From [Mycobacterium] fortunisiensis (GTDB taxonomy: Bacteria > Actinomycetota > Actinomycetes > Mycobacteriales > Mycobacteriaceae), in assembly GCF_019050325.1 (NCBI RefSeq), contig NZ_VOMB01000016.1:459548-523547 (forward strand): 64,000 nt of DNA. The letters are read 5' to 3'. Position 1 is the first letter of the stretch. Each line of letters begins with the position of its first letter. The notes beneath the pieces are model-generated. The model ran no database searches. It was given only the letters and a program-made list of their open reading frames with translations, and was not told the origin of the DNA. Shown here in pieces: positions 44,009-51,961 of the stretch. Position numbers and translations under genes: made by a program.

Positions 44009-45589
44009 TCAGGTCGGTGCAGGCCCGTCGGGATCGGCCTGCCAACTGCCCGGCATCATCGGAGTGGTCGTGCCGGGACCGAAGGTGTCATCGGTCAGGG
44101 TGGTCAGCCCGGCCGGGTTGGCGATACCGGATTTCGGTGTGGTGCCGGTGAACCCGAGATCTCCGGCGGCACTGCTCGACGCGCTCGTACGGGCCGGCTC
44201 TTCGGGCGCAGGGCTACCGACATCGCCGTCGGCCGTCATGAACTCGTAGCGGTAGCCGCGATCTTTGGCGGTGCCGCCGCGGCGTTTGCGGGCCTGTGCG
44301 CGCCGGCGGTTGACAGCCGCTGCGGTCGCCGCGGACGCGGCGGACGCCCCGATGGAATCCGAGGCCGCCGCGGTGGCGCTGTGGCGCATCGTCGGGCCAA
44401 AGCCGACGCCGGGGCCACCGCCGGCGACCGCATAGATGCCGGTCTCGGCTCCGGTCGGGATCGGAGCGGGAGCAGGTGCGGGCGGCGCGGGTGCGGCCGA
44501 CGGTGCGGGCGCGGCCGGGGCTCCCGCGGCCACCGTGGGTGCCGGGGAGCCGGGAGCGAGAGCGATGGCGGGGTGTTCGGCGGGTGCTGGGGCGGCGGGA
44601 GCGGGTTCCTCGACCGGTATGTCGTAATTGGGCGCGAGCCCGGCGAGCCCGGTCAGGCCGAGCAGCCCGAAGCCGCCGCCGGCTCCGGCCGCAGCGGCGT
44701 ACAGCGGCGTTCCCATGAGGGCGAACACCGCCGCATAGGCGCCGAGGAAGAACACGTTCATATAGGTGCTGAACAACAATGAGGGATCGGCGAGAATCTC
44801 GCCGAGCACCTGCGGAATTCGCCAGGGCTCGAGAATGAATTCCCTGAGCTGGTCGTACATCCCGTAGAAATGCTCAGACTCCCCGGCCAGCCAGTTCCCG
44901 ATCGGATCGTTTGCTTCGATCCACTCGACGAACTCCTGGTACGAACTGATCAAGTCGCTCAAGCTGAGTGACGAGGCGGTATTGGCCGCTTCCGTCTCGG
45001 CGGCGGCCTGCATCACCGTGGCCGACGCCGAACCGGCTTCCCCGACGCCCGGGAGAAGCAGCAGCGGTGCTGTCACGGCCGGTGGCGCGGATGCCACGGC
45101 CACCTCGGAGGAGGCCTGGTAGACCGTCATCGTGCCGGCGGCCTGGATCCACATCCGCATGTAATCGGCCTCGTTGACCGCAATCGGGATGGTGTTCAAG
45201 CCGAAGAAGTTGGTGGCGACGAGAACGCCGAGCGTGGTGCGGTTGGCGGCCAGTTCGGCCAGCGTCGGCATGGCGGCCAGGGCTGCGGTGTATGACGCCG
45301 CCGCGGTCTCCACCTGGGCAGCCGCGGCGGCGCTGCTCGCGCTCGCTTCGTTCAGCCAGGCCAGGTAGGGAACATGGGCGGCGGTGTAGCGGTCGGCGCT
45401 GGGCCCCTCCCACGCCTCGACCTGCACCGCGCCCATCAGTGCGCTCAATTCAGCCGCTGCCGAGGAGTACTCGGCGCTCAGTGAGCTCCAGGCCCCGGCG
45501 GCGGCCAGCAGCGGACCGGCCCCGGGGCCGCTGCTGAGCAGGGTCGAGTGCACCTCGGGCGGCACCGCCATCCACACCGGGGCGGTCAC
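44009..45589 (-). CDS. PPE family protein, PPW subfamily
   Basis: 526 aa from GTG 45589, coupled by a GTGA overlap to a short upstream frame. The N-terminal PPE domain (residues 1-175) begins [14 protein letters not shown] and has [21 protein letters not shown] hydrophobic, then Pro/Ala-rich region follows ([20 protein letters not shown]), a basic cluster [13 protein letters not shown] near 440, and the C-terminal PPW signature: GFTGTT and PMMPGSW. Likely exported by an ESX system, but no PE partner is adjacent. An IdeR-like box upstream and the haem oxygenase next door suggest a role in iron or haem uptake. Confidence 0.9.
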   Translation of the reverse strand: MTAPVWMAVPPEVHSTLLSSGPGAGPLLAAAGAWSSLSAEYSSAAAELSALMGAVQVEAWEGPSADRYTAAHVPYLAWLNEASASSAAAAAQVETAAASYTAALAAMPTLAELAANRTTLGVLVATNFFGLNTIPIAVNEADYMRMWIQAAGTMTVYQASSEVAVASAPPAVTAPLLLLPGVGEAGSASATVMQAAAETEAANTASSLSLSDLISSYQEFVEWIEANDPIGNWLAGESEHFYGMYDQLREFILEPWRIPQVLGEILADPSLLFSTYMNVFFLGAYAAVFALMGTPLYAAAAGAGGGFGLLGLTGLAGLAPNYDIPVEEPAPAAPAPAEHPAIALAPGSPAPTVAAGAPAAPAPSAAPAPPAPAPAPIPTGAETGIYAVAGGGPGVGFGPTMRHSATAAASDSIGASAASAATAAAVNRRRAQARKRRGGTAKDRGYRYEFMTADGDVGSPAPEEPARTSASSSAAGDLGFTGTTPKSGIANPAGLTTLTDDTFGPGTTTPMMPGSWQADPDGPAPT

Positions 45590-45666
45590 AGCGGATTCCT
45601 CGTCGAGAAGGCCGGTACGGATGACCCCGTGCCGTTGGCCAGGGGGGTGGCGATGGGGAGAATCAT
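45586..45666 (-). CDS. 26-aa peptide coupled to the PPE gene
   Basis: ATG 45666 has an excellent ribosome site (AGGAG, 8-9 bp upstream), and the stop overlaps the PPE GTG as GTGA. The peptide is [20 protein letters not shown] plus six residues. It is too short for a PE domain. It could be a leader that couples translation to the PPE gene, or a decayed N-terminus of a former PE partner. Not recognised. Confidence 0.5.
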   Translation of the reverse strand: MILPIATPLANGTGSSVPAFSTRNPL

Positions 45667-45684
45667 CGACTTTGCTCCTGGTTG

Positions 45685-45703
45685 AAAGGTTTGCCTAACC
45701 AAA
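45685..45703. promoter_or_regulatory. IdeR-like iron box
   Basis: AAAGGTTTGCCTAACCAAA on the plus strand matches the 19-bp IdeR consensus (TTAGGTTAGSCTAACCTAA) at 15 positions. It lies 19 bp upstream of the short frame that precedes the PPE gene, where bound Fe-IdeR would block transcription when iron is plentiful. Confidence 0.7.
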
Positions 45704-45787
45704 GTTTGGCGAATTTTCGGTAGCGTAACTCAACTGATGGTGTCTGTGTAAGGCGCCTCGGCTCGACGCCCGGTCAGGGCCGGGTGA

Positions 45788-46444
45788 TCAGCGCTGGTAG
45801 GCCGGAAGGTTCTGGGCCAGCTCGTGGAACAGGTTCTGGTTGAGACTGAAGGCCAGTTTCACCTCGTCGACCACCCGATTTATCTCGCTGTCGTCGAGGT
45901 CAAGCCCGTCGAGGGCGGCGCGGTATGCGTCCTTGTACGGCTTGGCCCGCATCGGGAATTTGTAGAACGCCAGGCCCTCGCCGTTCATGTCGAACGTGCG
46001 GTCCAAAATGCGCCCGATGGCCTGTCCGCCGGAAAGATCGCCGAGGTAGCGGGTGTAGTGGTGGGCCACCAATGCGCCGCCCCACGCCGCGTCGGCGAAA
46101 CGCGCGCAATACGCACGCACCGCCGCGGAGTCGACCTCGAGATCGGCACCCGGCGCCCAGTGGGCCAGATCGGCGTCGATGGCATCGAGCCGCTCCAGCG
46201 CCGGGTCGTACACCGCACTGACCAGGGGATCGTTCTGGTGCTTGCGGACGGCGTCCTCCAGGGCCCGGTAGATCTCCCGCAGGCGCAACAGGTAGTCGAT
46301 GTAGCCCTGCTCGTTGACCCGTCCATTGAGCAGCTCGGTGACAAACGAGGACTGCTCTGCCGCGTCGTGTTGGTCACTCGAATCCTGACGCATCGCCGCG
46401 GAAAGCGAACGGACGGACTCGGGCGCGACGGCGCTTGACGGCAT
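45788..46444 (-). CDS. hmuO: Haem oxygenase, HO-1/HmuO type
   Basis: Cleaves haem to biliverdin, CO and iron. 218 aa from ATG 46444 (ribosome site TTGGAG; a TTG four codons earlier is possible). The proximal-His region SDQHDAAEQSSFVTELL and the distal-helix signature HHYTRYLGDLSGGQAIGR are intact, as are KFPMRAKPYKDAYR and NQNLFHEL. Most mycobacterial haem degradation described uses MhuD, an unrelated fold, so a canonical HO is notable. Upstream of the PPE gene and downstream of a TetR gene; a 33-bp inverted repeat lies in its promoter. Confidence 0.95.
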   Translation of the reverse strand: MPSSAVAPESVRSLSAAMRQDSSDQHDAAEQSSFVTELLNGRVNEQGYIDYLLRLREIYRALEDAVRKHQNDPLVSAVYDPALERLDAIDADLAHWAPGADLEVDSAAVRAYCARFADAAWGGALVAHHYTRYLGDLSGGQAIGRILDRTFDMNGEGLAFYKFPMRAKPYKDAYRAALDGLDLDDSEINRVVDEVKLAFSLNQNLFHELAQNLPAYQR

Positions 46445-46474
46445 ACTCGGCTCCAATTGGTAGGCCTCAACTTT

Positions 46475-46507
46475 GACAGGTTGTCAGCATGATCCTGACA
46501 ACCTGTC
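46475..46507. promoter_or_regulatory. Long operator in front of the haem oxygenase gene
   Basis: GACAGGTTGTCAG and CTGACAACCTGTC are perfect inverted 13-bp arms separated by 7 bp. Each arm holds a smaller palindrome TGACA-N3-TGTCA, the pattern expected if two TetR-family dimers bind. It lies between the tetR stop and the haem oxygenase start. Confidence 0.75.
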
Positions 46508-46551
46508 TGAAACCTAACACGGTGCCGACGGGTTCGGGAGGTTACGTCCCG

Positions 46552-47124
46552 TCACGCCTGCGGCGTGGCCCCCAATGCTCGCAACACGAACCGCTCGATG
46601 GTCGCCACGGGCAGGTGGCGGGGGTTGAGGCAGGCGTGCAGCAGCGACATCGTGGCGGGTTCGTCCTCGATGACGAACTGTCCGGCAGCCACTCCGGCGG
46701 TCAGGATTTCGCGCAGGACATCCTCGACCGCCAGCACGTGGTCACGGATGGCCAGCATCGTCTCGGTCGACACCGACCCGTAGAGCTGCATGCCCATCCC
46801 CATGTGGAATTCCTGGCCGGCTTCGAGCTGGTGGCGGATGTAGACCCGCAGGCGTGCCACCGGATCATCGACTTCGGACAGGGCCGCCCGCAGCCCGTCG
46901 AGGTAGCGGGTCGTCTCATGTGAGGCAAAGGCGATCACCACCGATTCCTTGTCCGGGAAGTGGTGATAGATCGCGGTCCGCCCGATGCCGGCCTCGGCGG
47001 CGAGTTTGGCCATCGTGATGGCGTCGAAGCTGTGGTCGACCATCAACGTGGCGAAAGCCTCGAAAATGCGCTGTTGGACCAGCTCGCGGTGTTCTTCGAC
47101 CGATGAGGCACTGATCCTGGGCAC
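46552..47124 (-). CDS. TetR-family transcriptional regulator
   Basis: 190 aa from GTG 47124. The N-terminal HTH reads FEAFATLMVDHSFDAITMAKLAAEAGIGRTAIYHHFPDKE, a standard TetR domain; the C-terminal ligand half includes FHMGMGMQLYGSVSTETML. Next to the haem oxygenase gene and its long palindrome, it probably represses that gene; haem, biliverdin or a related molecule could be the ligand. A much longer open frame on this strand continues antisense to the metallopeptidase and was rejected. Confidence 0.88.
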   Translation of the reverse strand: MPRISASSVEEHRELVQQRIFEAFATLMVDHSFDAITMAKLAAEAGIGRTAIYHHFPDKESVVIAFASHETTRYLDGLRAALSEVDDPVARLRVYIRHQLEAGQEFHMGMGMQLYGSVSTETMLAIRDHVLAVEDVLREILTAGVAAGQFVIEDEPATMSLLHACLNPRHLPVATIERFVLRALGATPQA

Positions 47125-47298
47125 GCCCGACTCTAACGCCCCACACAGAATCCGAACCTGGGAGTCCGCACCATGCGCGACACGACGGGTTCGCCGTAAC
47201 ACCTGGGCAAACACTGACGTAGCTGATAATTTCCTGCTGCACGGCATGAGGCACGGGACATTCGAGCTCCGGCCAACAGGTAGGAACCGGGGGTCCAC

Positions 47299-49737
47299 AT
47301 GGCTCGGCATCGTCGTCACCGCACACATCCGGTGGTGCACTGGCTGCGCGTCGGCGCGGTGGCCGCCGGCGTCGGCGCCGCCCTGAGTACCGGTTCGGCG
47401 ATCGCATCGGCGGCTCCCTCGGAGACCGCTGGAGCCCGGACGCATGCCGACGGCGCGACCGCGACCACCGGAGCCGACGCGCATCCGGATTCGCGGCACC
47501 GTCGACACCGCGACGACACCCGGGCCACCGCCACCGACACCGACGCCGTGTCGCGGGTGCGTAACCGGCCGGTCCGGGTGCGCCGTTCGGCCGAGGAGGG
47601 CGTCGTCGCGTCGCGGCACACCCGCGTGAGCACATCCGAGGCGACCTCGCCGGAGGAGCACACCACCAAGAAAAAGCCCGCCCGCGCCACCACATCCGCG
47701 CCTCGGCCGACGCTGACCGCGGCCAGATCCGAGACCGTGACCCGGTCCGTGCCCAGCACCCCCGACGTTGAACCGGCGGCGCAGACGACCCCGATCCTGC
47801 AACCGGCTGTGCCGACCGTCGAACCGGTCCCAGCCGTGCATCCGGTGGTGCGGTCGGTGCGCGAACCCGCGCCCGCGCAGGCGGTGATTCGCCGCGCCAT
47901 TCGCACCCTGGAGTCGCGACTCGGTCTGGCGCCGACCGGCATACCGTCGCCCGCGGTTCCGGTCAGCGACGTCGTCGCGTCGATGTGGGTGGCCCTGCGT
48001 GAGGCCGGATATCAGCGGGCCCGAACCGCTGAGCCGGCCACCGTCATCGGCGCCGCACCGCCGAGCGGCGCGGGCACCTCGCTCGCGGAGATGACCGGCC
48101 GCGACGGCGTCACGGCCAGCGTGAACGACGACGGCACCCTGCGCATCGTGGGCGGAACATTCACCGATGCCACGGTCGAGGACACCGATGGCGCGGCCCG
48201 GGTGGTGAACAGCATGGCCGGATTGATCGGCGCCCCAGCCGGATTCGCCGACCCCGACGACATCACCGTGCAGCAGGTCGACACGGCCGGTGGCTACTCC
48301 CGGACCATCTATCGCGTGCACCACCGCGTCGACGGCATCGATGTGGTCGGCAGTGACGTCGTGCTGGTGACCGACTCGGCCGGCAATGTCACCGGTCTGT
48401 ACAACTACTACGACGCCCGCGCCGACGCGGTGAACACCACTGCCAGTCGCCGTGTCGACACCGAAATCGAGGCTGCTGCAACGGCTCTGGCCGCATATAC
48501 CGGTACGTCGAATTCGCCCCTGCACGGCCTCGTGGTGGCGCCGCTGATCGCCGCCGGCGTGGTGCGACCCGAGTTGCTGATCGATGCCACCGACGACGCA
48601 GCCGGGCCGCAACTGGTGTGGAAAGTTTCGATCGTGCCGCCCGCCTCGGACATCACCGGTGCGTCGACGCTGAATCCCGGTTCGACGTACTACATCTCGG
48701 CCGGTGGCGCCGATGCCGGTGGGGTGACGCGGACCACCTCGAATGCCCAGCCGCTGACCATCGGGTCGGCGGCAGTCACCACGGCGGCCGATGTGCTGGG
48801 CAACAGCCGTGACATCGACATCACCCGACTGTCGCTGGTGATCTTCAACCTGGACAGCCTCAACGACGTCGAGCGTGAGATCTCGACCTACCAGACGACC
48901 TACCTGCTCTTTTTCCTCGGCCCACCGCAGACTCCCGGCATCCCGGTGTTCCGTGGGCTCTTCGGCTGGGATGCGTCGGCGGTCTCGGCGCATGCCAACA
49001 TGGCCGCCGTCTACGACTACTACAACACCACGCTCGGCGTGACGTCCTTCGACGACGATGGCGCCCCGATCGTGCTCAGCACCCACTACAACCCGCACGA
49101 AACGGCGGCCGACTACACCGGCGGCTACAAGAATGCGTTCTGGGATTCGGCCACTCAGCAGTTCGCGTTCGGCGACACCGGCGACTTCGCGGCCGCGCTC
49201 GACATCGTCGGTCACGAGTACACCCATGCCGTGTTGGAACACCAGGGCGGCGTCCTCGACTACGGGGAGCCCGGCGCCCTCAACGAGGCCTATGCCGACA
49301 TCATGGGGGTGCTCATCGAGGGCAAGGAGCGCGACGACGCGGGCCGATGGCTGATCGGCGAGGATTCCAGCGCAGGTGCGATCCGCAGCCTGGCCAACCC
49401 GGGAGCGATTCCCGGCTACCGCACCGACTACAACAGCCGGTACACCGGCGAGGAGGACGAGGGCGGCGAGCATTACAACAGCACCATTTTCAGCCACGCC
49501 GCGTACCGGATGATGACGGACAGCCGGACCGCGGAGGTCACCGACGAGCAGTGGGCCGCGCTGTACTACGTCTCGATGACCGTGCTCAACGACGGTGCGA
49601 AGTTTTCCGACGGACGTGACGCCATCGTGGCCACCGCCCACGATCAGGGTTTCAGCGGCGCCGAGATCGCGGCCATCGAGGATGCTTTCGACTACGTGCA
49701 CATCGACGCGGGTGGCGCCGCGGTGACCTCGGTCTGA
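47299..49737 (+). CDS. Secreted M4-family (thermolysin-like) metallopeptidase
   Basis: 812 aa from ATG 47299. A long signal region (HWLRVGAVAAGVGAALSTGS, cleavage near ASA-AP) is followed by about 150 residues of Arg/Thr/Pro-rich disordered sequence, then FTP/PepSY-type propeptide domains (about 250-440). The catalytic domain has zinc motif VGHEYTHAVLEH and the third ligand in GALNEAYADIMGVLIE, with HYNSTIFSHAAYRMM carrying the downstream active-site His. Calcium-type acidic loops are present. Extracellular protease, activated by prodomain removal. The 174-bp gap to the divergent tetR start should hold its promoter. Confidence 0.94.
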   Translation: MARHRRHRTHPVVHWLRVGAVAAGVGAALSTGSAIASAAPSETAGARTHADGATATTGADAHPDSRHRRHRDDTRATATDTDAVSRVRNRPVRVRRSAEEGVVASRHTRVSTSEATSPEEHTTKKKPARATTSAPRPTLTAARSETVTRSVPSTPDVEPAAQTTPILQPAVPTVEPVPAVHPVVRSVREPAPAQAVIRRAIRTLESRLGLAPTGIPSPAVPVSDVVASMWVALREAGYQRARTAEPATVIGAAPPSGAGTSLAEMTGRDGVTASVNDDGTLRIVGGTFTDATVEDTDGAARVVNSMAGLIGAPAGFADPDDITVQQVDTAGGYSRTIYRVHHRVDGIDVVGSDVVLVTDSAGNVTGLYNYYDARADAVNTTASRRVDTEIEAAATALAAYTGTSNSPLHGLVVAPLIAAGVVRPELLIDATDDAAGPQLVWKVSIVPPASDITGASTLNPGSTYYISAGGADAGGVTRTTSNAQPLTIGSAAVTTAADVLGNSRDIDITRLSLVIFNLDSLNDVEREISTYQTTYLLFFLGPPQTPGIPVFRGLFGWDASAVSAHANMAAVYDYYNTTLGVTSFDDDGAPIVLSTHYNPHETAADYTGGYKNAFWDSATQQFAFGDTGDFAAALDIVGHEYTHAVLEHQGGVLDYGEPGALNEAYADIMGVLIEGKERDDAGRWLIGEDSSAGAIRSLANPGAIPGYRTDYNSRYTGEEDEGGEHYNSTIFSHAAYRMMTDSRTAEVTDEQWAALYYVSMTVLNDGAKFSDGRDAIVATAHDQGFSGAEIAAIEDAFDYVHIDAGGAAVTSV

Positions 49738-49745
49738 CCTTCAGA

Positions 49746-49818
49746 GCGGATGACGGGATTCGAACCCGCGACCCTCACCTTGGCAAGGTGATGCGCTACC
49801 AACTGCGCTACATCCGCG
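49746..49818 (-). tRNA. tRNA-Gly (GCC), copy 1
   Basis: 73 nt on the minus strand; 5' GCGGATG pairs with 3' CATCCGC, anticodon loop CTTGCCAAG gives GCC, T-arm GGTTCGAATCC. CCA is not encoded. The sequence and at least 31 bp of its 5' flank are identical to the copy at 63897. Confidence 0.97.
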
Positions 49819-49849
49819 CGCCACGAGCGAGATCGTCGCCCGTCGCGAG
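49746..49849. repeat. Direct repeat: tRNA-Gly plus 5' flank, left copy
   Basis: At least 104 bp identical to 63897-64000, where the window ends, so the true length may be greater. The repeat covers the whole tRNA-Gly and adjoining upstream DNA, in the same orientation, 14.15 kb apart. Homologous recombination would remove the kinase gene, the integrated element and the tRNA-Val and tRNA-Cys genes. Confidence 0.95.
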
Positions 49850-49988
49850 GCAGAACACTAGATCACCGGGGCCCGCAGACACAAATCCCCCGGCCTGACT
49901 TGCATTGTGTGCCAACGCAAGCGGCGCCGGCCAGCAAACTGTCCGATGCCGGCGGCGCACGTCGCAGCGCAGTTCGTAGGATTCCTGG

Positions 49989-51665
49989 ATGCCGCTCAAC
50001 GTCGGTGCGACGTTCGCCGTGTTCCGGATCGTTCGACTGCTGGGCTCAGGCGGGCCGGGGGAGGTGTACCTCGCTGCGCATCCCCGGCGCTCCGGACGTG
50101 AGGCGCTGAGGGTGTTGCCGGCGGATTGGTCCGACGACCCGCAGTACCGGGAACGCTTCGGCCGCGAGGCGGATCTGGCCGCCGCATTGTGGCATCCCAA
50201 TATCGCCAGGGTCCGTGGTCACGGGGAGCATCACGGTCAGCTCTGGATATCGAGGGACTGCGTCGACGGCTTCGACCTCGCCGGTCTCGTCGATCAGCGC
50301 TACCCCGAGGGTCTGCCACGAGAACAGGTGGTCGGCATCGTCACCGCGATCGCCGGAGCGCTCGACTACGCGCACAAGCACGGTGTGGTGCATGGCGATG
50401 TCAAGCCGGCCAACGTCATCCTCGCCGACGTCGAGGGGGACGCGGGGCCGCGGGCCGTGCTCGTCGACCTCGGTACGGCTCGCCCGCTCGGCGACAGCAG
50501 CCGCCCTACCGGCTATGCCGCACCTGAGCAATTGGTGGGGGAGGACGTCGACGGCCGCGCCGACCAGTACGCCCTGGCCTGCACCGCCTACCACCTGTTG
50601 ACCGGGAGGCAGCTGTTCGCGCACGCCAATCCCGCTGTGGAGGTCAGCCGTCACATCAACTCGAAGCCGCCGTCGTTGGCCCAAACCCGGCCCGACCTGG
50701 CCGACCTCGACCCGGTGCTGGCCAAAGCGCTCGCCAAGAACCCGGCGGACCGATTCGTCAGCTGCGGTGCTTTCGCGCACGCGCTGGCCGATGAAACCCC
50801 GATGCCCACACCGGCTTTGACGCCGTTGCCGGCCACGCCGGTACCCGAGTTCGGGATGCCCGCCACGTGGGTGCCCTTGGCGGCGCTCGGGGCGGTTGGC
50901 GTCGTTGCCGGTGTCGGAATGTGGCAGCTTTGGCCATCCCCTGACACCGTGGTCGCTGAGCAGCCGAGTGCAGCCGTGGTGCCTTCACCAGACGTGACGA
51001 TCACCCCGGCGCCCAGCGGTCCGGTCTTCGACGGCCTCTACCGGCTCGACTACGACAACCCGCACGCCGCACTCAACGGCAACCCGTGGCCCGCGGCGGG
51101 CAACGACATCGCAAGCTACTGGTGGACATTCCGCTCGACCTGCACTCCCTCGGGATGTGTTGCCACGTCGACACGCATGGATGACGCCAACCCCGCCGTT
51201 GCGTATCTCGACGGCGGCGGCATGACGGCCGTGTTCCGCTTCGTCGACGATGCGTGGCAGGGGGATCCGGCGCCAGGCTCGCTGCCCTGCGAGGCGCCCA
51301 TCGTCGGGCAGGCTCAGGCGATGAGTACCGCGTTGGCGTTGACGTCGCAGCCTGATGGCGGGTTGGCCGGTGTTCAGACCACCACCATCCAGTCCAATGA
51401 GTGCGGGCTGCAGGGCGCGGTGATCACGGTGCCGGTTCACGCCGCCCGGCTGGGAGACGTCCCACCGGGGAGCCCGGTCGCCGATCCGGCTGCGGTCGCG
51501 GCGCCGCCACCTGCCGGCCAACTGCCACCACCGTTGCCGCTCGGGCCACCGCTGCCTGCGCCGCCCGCGCAACCGGCGCCCCCGCCGATCGTTCCCGACC
51601 CCAGCCCGTTGGCCGGAGACGTGCCACCGGCGCCCGCTCCGCCGGGCACGCCGCCCCCGGCGTGA
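49989..51665 (+). CDS. PknF-like Ser/Thr protein kinase with degenerate active site
   Basis: 558 aa. A Hanks-type fold (residues 10-270) with G-loop LLGSGGPGEVYLA, membrane span about 295-315 (WVPLAALGAVGVVAGVGMW), an extracellular domain with four cysteines (CTPSGC, LPCEAP, NECGLQ) and a Pro-rich tail. Compared with my recollection of PknF, key positions are altered: the beta-3 Lys is Arg (EALRVL), HRD is HGD (HGDVKPANV), DFG is DLG (VDLGTA), and the activation loop is about 15 residues shorter, with the usual phospho-Thr lost. Probably a pseudokinase or a weak kinase with a sensing role. Outside the integrated element, convergent with the tRNA operon. Confidence 0.88.
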   Translation: MPLNVGATFAVFRIVRLLGSGGPGEVYLAAHPRRSGREALRVLPADWSDDPQYRERFGREADLAAALWHPNIARVRGHGEHHGQLWISRDCVDGFDLAGLVDQRYPEGLPREQVVGIVTAIAGALDYAHKHGVVHGDVKPANVILADVEGDAGPRAVLVDLGTARPLGDSSRPTGYAAPEQLVGEDVDGRADQYALACTAYHLLTGRQLFAHANPAVEVSRHINSKPPSLAQTRPDLADLDPVLAKALAKNPADRFVSCGAFAHALADETPMPTPALTPLPATPVPEFGMPATWVPLAALGAVGVVAGVGMWQLWPSPDTVVAEQPSAAVVPSPDVTITPAPSGPVFDGLYRLDYDNPHAALNGNPWPAAGNDIASYWWTFRSTCTPSGCVATSTRMDDANPAVAYLDGGGMTAVFRFVDDAWQGDPAPGSLPCEAPIVGQAQAMSTALALTSQPDGGLAGVQTTTIQSNECGLQGAVITVPVHAARLGDVPPGSPVADPAAVAAPPPAGQLPPPLPLGPPLPAPPAQPAPPPIVPDPSPLAGDVPPAPAPPGTPPPA

Positions 51666-51787
51666 AGAGCTTCGGGCGCAACGCGATTCACGTTGATCAG
51701 ACACGCTCTATGTGGCGGTTTGCAGCCACTATTGGCAGTAATCCGCCGCGTAAGTGTCTCGACGGCCCCAATATCCCGGGCGTGGGC

Positions 51788-51815
51788 AAAAAAATAGCCC
51801 CTGAGCAGGGGCTAT
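51788..51815 (-). terminator. Intrinsic terminator of the tRNA operon, displaced
   Basis: ATAGCCCCT-GAGC-AGGGGCTAT, a perfect 9-bp stem with a 4-nt loop, followed on the minus strand by seven T residues. It is only 2 bp from the attL core, where tRNA-Val would end in the unoccupied chromosome, so it is the original terminator of the Gly-Cys-Val tRNA operon. Confidence 0.88.
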
Positions 51816-51817
51816 GG

Positions 51818-51840
51818 TGGTGCGCGATACTGGGATTGAA
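51818..51840. other. attL core of the integrated element
   Basis: 23 bp, TGGTGCGCGATACTGGGATTGAA, identical to 63704-63726. It corresponds to the last 20 nt of tRNA-Val plus the encoded CCA. Flanking bases diverge at once on both sides. Confidence 0.92.
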
Positions 51841-51961
51841 GTAGGCGGAATCGGTTTCGTCGATCGTGCGTCTGACCTGTACAGAAAGGCTCTGAACTGG
51901 CGACACATCGCACAGTATCGTGTGAACCAAGCGGAGGCAAGCGGAACTTGAGATAAGCTCG

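Noticed and set aside
45586..45666. The short frame before the PPE gene as a PE gene
   Set aside because: It is 26 aa long, whereas a PE domain needs about 90-100, and no PE motif is present. It is kept only as a coupled small frame.
46505..46520. Possible IdeR half-site (TTAGGTT on the minus strand) in front of the haem oxygenase gene
   Set aside because: Only one half matches; the other half is occupied by the TetR-type palindrome. Not enough for an iron box.
46552..49701. A 1049-codon open frame on the minus strand, opposite the metallopeptidase and running into the TetR gene
   Set aside because: Its upstream part is antisense to a clear M4 peptidase, is Arg/Gly-rich and low in complexity, and only the final 190 codons (TetR) are conserved-looking. 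High GC creates such long shadow frames.
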